This document shows, piece by piece, positions 1 to 4,167 of a stretch of DNA of 21,540 nt. Origin of the DNA: a virus. The position numbers and the translations under genes are program-made. Below the pieces are notes generated by a model. That model did no database searches. It worked only from the letters and a program-made list of their open reading frames with translations, and was not told where the DNA came from. Every line of letters begins with the position of its first letter. The stretch's first letter is position 1. The stretch lies in the IMG/VR virus record IMGVR_UViG_3300003321_000203, positions 1 through 21,540 of that record, one strand, 5' to 3'.

Positions 1-594
1 GGGGCGAGCGGCTACACGCGCTATGTGTGCCCGAAGCCTTCGAATCGAGGGAGCCACCCACCCTGCCCCAGCCGTCGAAGCGTCAGGGTCGAGCTCGCCG
101 ACCGGGCGGTCTTCGATGAGCTCTGGAAGATGGTCGGCGGGGAAACAAGCGACGTCGCCCGGGCAATCGATGCGGCGAAATCCGGCGAAGAGCCCGAGGA
201 TCCGAAGGCGGCCCTAAAGCGCCTCGAAAAGGAGCTCGCGAAACTCGCGGCTCGGGAGACCCGCGCCCTGGCGCTCCTGAACGATGGGCTGCTATCCGAC
301 AAGGCGGCTCGGGCCGAGCTCGCGACGGTGAAAGCGGCTCGCGCCGAGGTCGAAGCCCTGGTTCAAAAGGCGACCGATGCCGCGAATGCGCCGACCCCGC
401 GCGCCATTCTGAAGGCTACGGCCGCTCTTCGCGCCGAGGTGACTCCAGAGCGCATGCGCGAGGTGATCGCGCGTCTGGTGCCAAATGAGGCCGGCTACGG
501 GCTGACCCTAACGCCAAAGGGCATCGTGATTCGCGGCCGGGTCGCACTGTCACCGGCCGTGAACGCGCCGTTTCACATGCTCGCCCGCTGCTGA
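1..594 (+). CDS. Serine recombinase (integrase), C-terminal part, 5' truncated by window edge
   Basis: The frame is open from base 1 and ends at TGA 592-594, giving 197 visible residues. The N-terminal resolvase catalytic domain lies outside the window. What is visible matches the C-terminal half of large serine recombinases. It begins with the second part of a zinc beta-ribbon (YVC at residue 8-10 and a second Cys at residue 22, followed by an RVEL strand). Next comes a long charged coiled coil (about residues 60-130, rich in Lys, Glu, Ala and Leu), then a short beta-strand tail (GIVIRGRV). These enzymes join attP and attB by double-strand breakage through a Ser nucleophile. It is the only plus-strand gene and converges on the phage late operon, so I infer it is the integrase of this phage. 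A recombinase of a neighbouring element is the alternative. Confidence 0.85.
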   Translation, partial: GASGYTRYVCPKPSNRGSHPPCPSRRSVRVELADRAVFDELWKMVGGETSDVARAIDAAKSGEEPEDPKAALKRLEKELAKLAARETRALALLNDGLLSDKAARAELATVKAARAEVEALVQKATDAANAPTPRAILKATAALRAEVTPERMREVIARLVPNEAGYGLTLTPKGIVIRGRVALSPAVNAPFHMLARC

Positions 595-640
595 CCGGGA
601 CGCGACCACAACATGAGCATGTGCGAGCCGCGTCCCGGTC
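593..640. terminator. Perfect 12-bp inverted repeat between convergent genes, likely bidirectional terminator
   Basis: The arms at 593-604 (GACCGGGACGCG) and 629-640 are perfect reverse complements around a 24-nt loop. The loop contains a smaller palindrome (ACATG..CATGT). The recombinase stop codon touches the left arm and the stop codon of the last minus-strand gene touches the right arm, so the structure fills the whole convergent gap. It lacks a clear U-tract on either strand. Function as a terminator is inferred from position and stability. Confidence 0.65.
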
Positions 641-726
641 TACAGACCTGAGAGCGCCGTGGCGATGGCCCACAGCATCACGAACAAGGCTCCGATGGCG
701 AACAGCGCTCGGTCGCGGCTCGTCAT
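640..726 (-). CDS. Very small single-pass membrane protein (28 aa)
   Basis: This is the last gene of the minus-strand operon. It starts at ATG 726 in an ATGA overlap with the preceding gene and stops at TAG 640-642. The product has a short charged N-terminus (MTSRDR) and then an almost continuous hydrophobic helix of about 20 residues ending SGL. The same frame is open further upstream, but the overlap start with AAGG about 9 nt before it is the best supported. Position in the lysis region suggests a small holin, antiholin or lysis-regulating peptide, but nothing in the sequence proves this. It is not similar to a family I can name. Confidence 0.6.
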   Translation of the reverse strand: MTSRDRALFAIGALFVMLWAIATALSGL

Positions 727-983
727 TGCGCGTTCGCCTTCTCGAGCCGGTACGCAGGCCAGTCCGGTGGGTTCAGCAACATCGTCGACGGCCACTCGTG
801 CGGCGCGGGACGAGGGTCCCACGAACCGATGACCTCGACGTCGACGTCGCGACAACGACGCTCGACCTTCGACCACCACGCGCACGAAGCCCTGCAAGCC
901 GGTGTAATCGGGTAGCCCCACTCGTCGCATGCGGGCCCGGGAGCTGGTGAAGTCAGCATCAGAGCGGCGACGAGCGCGAGCAT
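723..983 (-). CDS. Small exported Cys-containing protein (86 aa), function unknown
   Basis: The start is ATG 983, embedded in TGATG with the stop codon of the upstream lipoprotein gene. The end is TGA 723-725, overlapping the next gene by ATGA. The product begins with a hydrophobic signal-like segment (residues 1-18, ending APGPA) followed by Cys19, then Cys30, Cys34 and Cys44, many Trp residues and a Pro-rich C-terminal half. Cys19 could be a lipidation site, but the preceding residues are not a canonical lipobox, so cleavage by signal peptidase I is equally possible. It is coupled to genes 983-1204 and 640-726, so the three may act together at the envelope. I do not recognise a family. Confidence 0.65.
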   Translation of the reverse strand: MLALVAALMLTSPAPGPACDEWGYPITPACRASCAWWSKVERRCRDVDVEVIGSWDPRPAPHEWPSTMLLNPPDWPAYRLEKANAQ

Positions 984-1204
984 CACATGTCCGATCGGTG
1001 CTGCTTCGCTTCGAGCTGCGCTTTGATGCGCGCCGCGTAGGTGTCGACGTCGAGGCACGTGAGCTCGAACGGCTTCTCGGGGTCGATCCGGCCGCAGATG
1101 AACATGTCCGCGTTCTCGTTGCCGGTCATCTTGACCGTGAGCCTTGCGGCGCCGCAGCCACACGCGGCGAGGAACAGCGAGACGACGACAAAGAGCTTTC
1201 GCAT
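983..1204 (-). CDS. Small lipoprotein (73 aa), possible outer-membrane spanin-like
   Basis: It starts at ATG 1204 with GAGGT upstream at good spacing. The N-terminus is a textbook lipoprotein signal: Met-Arg-Lys, a hydrophobic stretch and the lipobox LAAC with Cys15 as the lipidated residue. The mature part is only about 58 residues, has two more Cys (37 and 50) and ends in a charged helix. A short phage-encoded lipoprotein in a lysis region could be an outer-membrane spanin of the Rz1 type, but it lacks the Pro-rich composition often seen in Rz1 and is not nested in another gene. Its stop forms TGATG with the next gene. Function is therefore inferred from context only. Confidence 0.7.
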   Translation of the reverse strand: MRKLFVVVSLFLAACGCGAARLTVKMTGNENADMFICGRIDPEKPFELTCLDVDTYAARIKAQLEAKQHRSDM

Positions 1205-1211
1205 GGCGACC

Positions 1212-2162
1212 TCAGTTCGAAAGGAGCGACCGGCGCTTCGCGATCGTGTTTTGCGTGTACCGGGAGCGCGCGAACCCGCCGCAGTCGAGGCAGCGGTAAC
1301 GCTGGTATTGGCCCGTCTGCGTGCAGCTCGAGCCGTTGCGCTTCAGGTTTTTTGAGCCGCACTTCGGGCACGCGATCTCATCGCTGTCGAAGTAGACCGC
1401 GACGTTCGGGTGTCCCTCGGCCCAGGGCCGCAGCTTCAGGTACACCGGCTCGAGCGCGACGACGTCGCGAATGTTGTAGCGACGCATCTTGCGCCAAGCC
1501 TCGCGCTTGTCGGCGAGACACTCGGCCCAGAGCTTGAAGCCGTCGTTTCCAAGCTTGGGCGTCTCAGGCGCGAGATGCTTCGAGACCCAAGCGAGCTTGT
1601 TCGAGGTGAGCTCGAAGTGCCGTTTTGCAATCAACATCGTGTCGACGATCTTGATCGGCGAGTAGGGCTTGAAGCCCGACAGCAAGAGCCGCGCGTTGAT
1701 TTTTCGGACGTCGAAGCTCTTGGCGTTGTGCCCTACGACGATGTCCGCTTCATCGAGCAGCGCCCAGAGCTCGCGCAGTAGCGGACCGTCGTCGCGCACG
1801 CGTCGAACACCACGACCGCCCGTGTCTCGCTGAATGACCCGCTTCTCACCGAGCCACTTCGCCGCGAACGAGAGAATCGACCAGTCTGCGCCTATCTGCT
1901 CGAGACCGATGTTCTGTTCCCAGAGTCCCCAGGAATACACGTTTAACGGTGCCGTCTCGATGTCCAAGAGCAGGATTCGCGGTCGTCGGTTGCGTGGTGC
2001 GTCGGTCGTCGGTACATTGCGAGTCGGGGCGTGACGGGGACCTTTGGCTCCGCGTAGCCGGCTCTGGCCGGGGCGCGAATCCACCGAGGTTTTAGACACC
2101 CCGCCACGCCCCCGTTTTTCCCGCTCGCGCTCTAGGTGGTCTTCGTAGAGACGGTGAAGCAT
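1212..2162 (-). CDS. DEDD-family 3'-5' exonuclease-like protein (RNase H fold) with C-terminal zinc ribbon
   Basis: The product is 316 aa. It starts at ATG 2162 (TGATG overlap, GGAGGTGA about 8 nt upstream). Residues 1-60 are Arg-rich and probably disordered. The fold then shows the exonuclease motifs in order: LLLDIET (Asp67, Glu69), VVGHNAKSFD (His145, Asn146, Asp151) and YNIRD (Tyr229, Asp233), which fits a DEDDy active site as in DnaQ-like or predicted 3'-5' exonucleases. Residues 265-294 carry CPKC and CLDC, a four-Cys zinc ribbon. The family trims or proofreads nucleic acid using two metal ions. Substrate is unknown. Its place between lysis-type genes is odd and suggests a moron or an accessory nuclease. 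GTG codons at residues 22 and 27 are possible later starts. Confidence 0.8.
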   Translation of the reverse strand: MLHRLYEDHLEREREKRGRGGVSKTSVDSRPGQSRLRGAKGPRHAPTRNVPTTDAPRNRRPRILLLDIETAPLNVYSWGLWEQNIGLEQIGADWSILSFAAKWLGEKRVIQRDTGGRGVRRVRDDGPLLRELWALLDEADIVVGHNAKSFDVRKINARLLLSGFKPYSPIKIVDTMLIAKRHFELTSNKLAWVSKHLAPETPKLGNDGFKLWAECLADKREAWRKMRRYNIRDVVALEPVYLKLRPWAEGHPNVAVYFDSDEIACPKCGSKNLKRNGSSCTQTGQYQRYRCLDCGGFARSRYTQNTIAKRRSLLSN

Positions 2163-2677
2163 CAGAATTCACCTCCGAGCGTGAGACCGAAGCTCGGGCC
2201 GGTGCTGAGACCCCAGACGCCGATCCAAAAAGGCCCGACGAGACGCCGTTCGGCGTAAGCGCCGGCCGCGAGCAAGTCCCAACCGACGGGGCGATCGAAG
2301 CGAATACCGCCGACGTTCGCGCCGATCAGCACGCCGACGCGCCACTGCGGCTTGTACGCCGAGACCGTTTGCTTCTCTTCGCTGGCCAGATTCGCCGAGC
2401 TCTCGACGGTTTTGGCCGTCTTCACGTCGTCGACCGACCGCTCGACCTCATGCTCGACGCGTGTTCCGTCGGGCTTCACGACCCGGTCGCGGTACACGAC
2501 GACGGTCTTCGTCTTCTCTTTGCTGGCGACTTCGACCTTGCGCTCGACGAAGCGAATCGACTGAGCGACCACCACCTCGGGACCGGGCGTCGTGTAGCGG
2601 CCGACCATGAACGCAGCCGCGATGAGGACGAGCGCGAGCAGCGGGCGCCAGTGCGATTTGAAGAAGTCCCAAATCAC
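2162..2677 (-). CDS. Membrane-anchored periplasmic protein with outer-membrane-like C-terminus (171 aa), spanin-like candidate
   Basis: It starts at GTG 2677 with GAGGAG 5 nt upstream and overlaps the preceding gene by GTGA. One transmembrane helix lies at residues 11-28. A highly charged linker follows (about residues 45-108, with alternating Lys, Glu and Val and the segment VVVYRDRVV). The last 60 residues look like amphipathic beta strands rich in Gly and aromatics, ending in Phe (LGGEF). That combination would place one end in the inner membrane and the other near the outer membrane, which is what a spanin must do. Spanin function is an inference; no family signature was recognised. Confidence 0.7.
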   Translation of the reverse strand: MIWDFFKSHWRPLLALVLIAAAFMVGRYTTPGPEVVVAQSIRFVERKVEVASKEKTKTVVVYRDRVVKPDGTRVEHEVERSVDDVKTAKTVESSANLASEEKQTVSAYKPQWRVGVLIGANVGGIRFDRPVGWDLLAAGAYAERRLVGPFWIGVWGLSTGPSFGLTLGGEF

Positions 2678-2844
2678 TTTGACTCCTCGAGACGGCGCTC
2701 GCGAATTCGACGATCGTCTTCAGTTCGATCGGGGCTGATGCCCGCCTTTCTCCAGTCAGGCCATGTGCGAACGCGTTCCGCGTCTCGCTCGACCGCGGCC
2801 CAAAAAGCCCGAGCTTCGGGCGTGTCTTTTCGCCGTCCGATCAA
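2674..2844 (-). CDS. Small highly charged protein (56 aa), unknown function
   Basis: This gene is short. The frame runs from TTG 2844, which overlaps the stop of the upstream tiny membrane gene as TTGA, to TGA 2674-2676, which overlaps the next gene as GTGA. The product has a core ARAFWAAVERDAERVRTWP (two Trp, helical), then WRKAG and an Arg/Glu-rich C-terminus. The segment resembles small phage proteins of similar length, but I cannot name a family. The open frame has no ATG or GTG between its upstream stop and the TTG, so TTG is the only usual start. The overlaps on both sides are the main support. Confidence 0.65.
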   Translation of the reverse strand: MIGRRKDTPEARAFWAAVERDAERVRTWPDWRKAGISPDRTEDDRRIRERRLEESK

Positions 2845-2930
2845 AGGCTCGAGCCCCGCGCCGCGATGATGATGCCGGTGAGCGTGAGGCCGAACGCGAC
2901 CACGATCAGGACCAACGGAACGAACTCCAC
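2841..2930 (-). CDS. Tiny single-pass membrane protein (29 aa), holin-like candidate
   Basis: The gene starts at GTG 2930, with AGGTGA placed 4 nt upstream, and stops at TGA 2841-2843. The product is nearly all hydrophobic: a start MEFVP, about 18 Leu/Ile/Val/Ala/Gly/Thr residues, then a short basic-polar end (ARGSSL). It lies directly after the DUF5675-type gene and is coupled to the next gene by a TTGA overlap. The good ribosome binding site and clean transmembrane profile support a real gene despite its size. A role as holin or antiholin is inferred from the lysis-region context. Confidence 0.65.
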   Translation of the reverse strand: MEFVPLVLIVVAFGLTLTGIIIAARGSSL

Positions 2931-2939
2931 AGCGTCACC

Positions 2940-3371
2940 TCACTTCGTGATCGAAATCGTGATCGGCTCGCCGCGGTTCCAGGCGGCTTCGACCTTCGCG
3001 TAAAATGCGGCGCACGCGGCGCGGCTCTCACCGACGAAGTCGGGATGGCTCGCGAGATACGTTCGGCCGAGGATGATGCAGCCCTCGGTGTCTTCGGCGG
3101 TGTTGCCCGAGTGCATCAGGACGCCTTCGAAGCCCGGAACGTCGTGCAGCCGCGGCGTGAAGAAGTCTCGGCCTGCGATCTTCGAGAAACGCGGCGAGCG
3201 CTCCCACGTCACCCGATACTCACCGTACGGAATCGCGGTCTGGCCCTGAACCTTGACGCCGGGCGCGCGAATCACGTCTTCGAGCGTGAAGCACTCGAAC
3301 ACACCGTCGACGTAGAGACTCCCGACGGTACTCTTGTCGGTGAACTCCCGGCGTTTGAGCTCGAGCCTCAC
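2940..3371 (-). CDS. DUF5675-family protein (143 aa), possible peptidoglycan-active or lysis protein
   Basis: It starts at GTG 3371 with a GTGA overlap. The order of motifs matches DUF5675: N-terminal LKRREF, then VDGVFECFTLED, QTAIPYGEY, SPRF, VPGFEGVLMHSGN and TEGCIILG. His87 and Cys98 with the following Ile resemble, at shorter spacing, the His and Ser-x-Gly-Cys pair of L,D-transpeptidase domains, so an action on peptidoglycan is possible but unproven. The family is common in tailed phages near lysis or tail genes. It sits between a coiled-coil small gene and a tiny membrane gene. No other candidate cell-wall enzyme is visible in the window, which makes this the best lysin candidate. Confidence 0.75.
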   Translation of the reverse strand: MRLELKRREFTDKSTVGSLYVDGVFECFTLEDVIRAPGVKVQGQTAIPYGEYRVTWERSPRFSKIAGRDFFTPRLHDVPGFEGVLMHSGNTAEDTEGCIILGRTYLASHPDFVGESRAACAAFYAKVEAAWNRGEPITISITK

Positions 3372-3559
3372 GAAGTTCGTTCCTTCGCTTCGCGGTCAAG
3401 AAGACGCTTGATGACGCGTTCAACGCGCTCGTCTGTCTCGGCGACCACCTTCGCGAGCTCCGCGCGAACGCGCTCGAGCTCCGGGGGTTGCGTCTGAGAC
3501 CTAGACTCGGGCGCGGGTTTTGACTTCGACCAGCGGAGGTACCACGGGCGATAGGTCAT
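3368..3559 (-). CDS. Small coiled-coil protein (63 aa), unknown function
   Basis: It starts at ATG 3559 in an ATGA overlap with the holin-like gene and ends in a GTGA overlap with the next gene. Residues 1-25 are aromatic and basic (YRPWYLRWSKSK). Residues 26-63 form a predicted charged helix with heptad-like spacing (LERVRAELAKVV and following). No transmembrane segment or signal peptide is evident. The two-sided overlap with lysis-type genes suggests co-expression with them. I do not recognise a family. Confidence 0.65.
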   Translation of the reverse strand: MTYRPWYLRWSKSKPAPESRSQTQPPELERVRAELAKVVAETDERVERVIKRLLDREAKERTS

Positions 3560-3801
3560 CTCTCGCCCCGCATTGAGAGGCGCTCAAGAACCTCGACGCA
3601 CGTCACGAGCTTTTGCGCGAGCGGTGCAACCTGCATCGCGGTTTGAAGATGCGCTTGATGCGCGGCCTCGAGCTTCGTGGCGTGATCGGCGTCGCGCTGG
3701 CGACTGTCGCGCACGAGCCAGCCGATCGCGAGCAACGCTAGCGTCAGAAACGCCGGAAAGGGGTTCTGCGCGAGGGCTTGAAACAGGGCCGAGAAGTCCA
3801 C
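3556..3801 (-). CDS. Holin-like small membrane protein (81 aa)
   Basis: The product has one hydrophobic helix at about residues 16-30 (AFLTLALLAIGWLV), a basic junction (RDSRQR) and then a long amphipathic, probably coiled-coil C-terminus with one Cys. Size, N-terminal helix and position at the head of the lysis region fit a single-span holin or a holin-associated protein. An inner-membrane spanin is an alternative. The start is GTG 3801, which lies at exactly the same register in the upstream repeat as the ATG of three other genes. The ribosome binding block GGGGGA abuts the start codon, unusually close. Confidence 0.7.
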   Translation of the reverse strand: MDFSALFQALAQNPFPAFLTLALLAIGWLVRDSRQRDADHATKLEAAHQAHLQTAMQVAPLAQKLVTCVEVLERLSMRGER

Positions 3802-3825
3802 TCCCCCACTAAAAGGGGGCGGTTT
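3802..3825 (-). repeat. Start-site repeat, copy 4 (upstream of holin-like gene)
   Basis: On the minus strand this reads AAACCG then CCCCCTTTTAGTGGGGGA, immediately followed by the GTG start at 3801. It matches the other three copies except for CAGGGG changed to TGGGGG. The change keeps a 5-bp C/G stem around a TTTTAGT loop. It lies in the 36-nt gap between the Cys-rich lipoprotein gene and the holin-like gene. Confidence 0.85.
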
Positions 3826-3837
3826 CAGCCCTTGGAA

Positions 3838-4119
3838 CTACGGGGCGCAGGCGCCGTTCTGATACCAGACGAACCGGCCGACCAGTTCAGGGTGCAGCGG
3901 GCCGCCGTCCGGCGCATTCGGGCACGTCCCATCGACCGATTCGCTCGCGTAGCACGGCATTTGAGTCTCACAGGCCCAGCGCTGCCCGCCTATGCAGCGC
4001 TGTTCGGCGAGCTCGCTTTCGCAGCACGGGGCCTCCGGGCTCGGCGTGGAAGGGCACGTCGTCGGAACGATCGGGGCACCGCAACCGAAGAGCAGGATAG
4101 CGAGCGTGTAGGTTTTCAT
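3838..4119 (-). CDS. Small Cys-rich lipoprotein (93 aa), unknown function
   Basis: The chosen start is ATG 4119, with GGGGAAG upstream at good spacing. An in-frame ATG at 4158 lacks a ribosome binding site and would bury the signal peptide. The N-terminus is MKT plus a hydrophobic run and the lipobox LFGC (Cys13). The mature protein has eight more Cys (22, 32, 33, 42, 50, 56, 66, 91), so several disulfides are likely in the periplasm or at the outer surface. It follows the tail adhesin and precedes the lysis genes, so it may alter the host envelope (for example superinfection exclusion) or assist lysis. Both ideas are inference. No family was recognised. Confidence 0.7.
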   Translation of the reverse strand: MKTYTLAILLFGCGAPIVPTTCPSTPSPEAPCCESELAEQRCIGGQRWACETQMPCYASESVDGTCPNAPDGGPLHPELVGRFVWYQNGACAP

Positions 4120-4167
4120 GTTCTTCCCCGTAGACGTGTTTCCGCCCATATTATTCAAACCGGCCTT

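Noticed and set aside
593-640. Inverted repeat as the integrase attachment site
   Set aside because: It lies at the 3' end of the recombinase in a convergent gap and behaves like a terminator; no host-phage junction or short asymmetric core could be identified.
984-1163. Longer form of the 86-residue exported protein
   Set aside because: The extension overlaps the lipoprotein gene and would bury the signal sequence; ATG 983 in TGATG is better.
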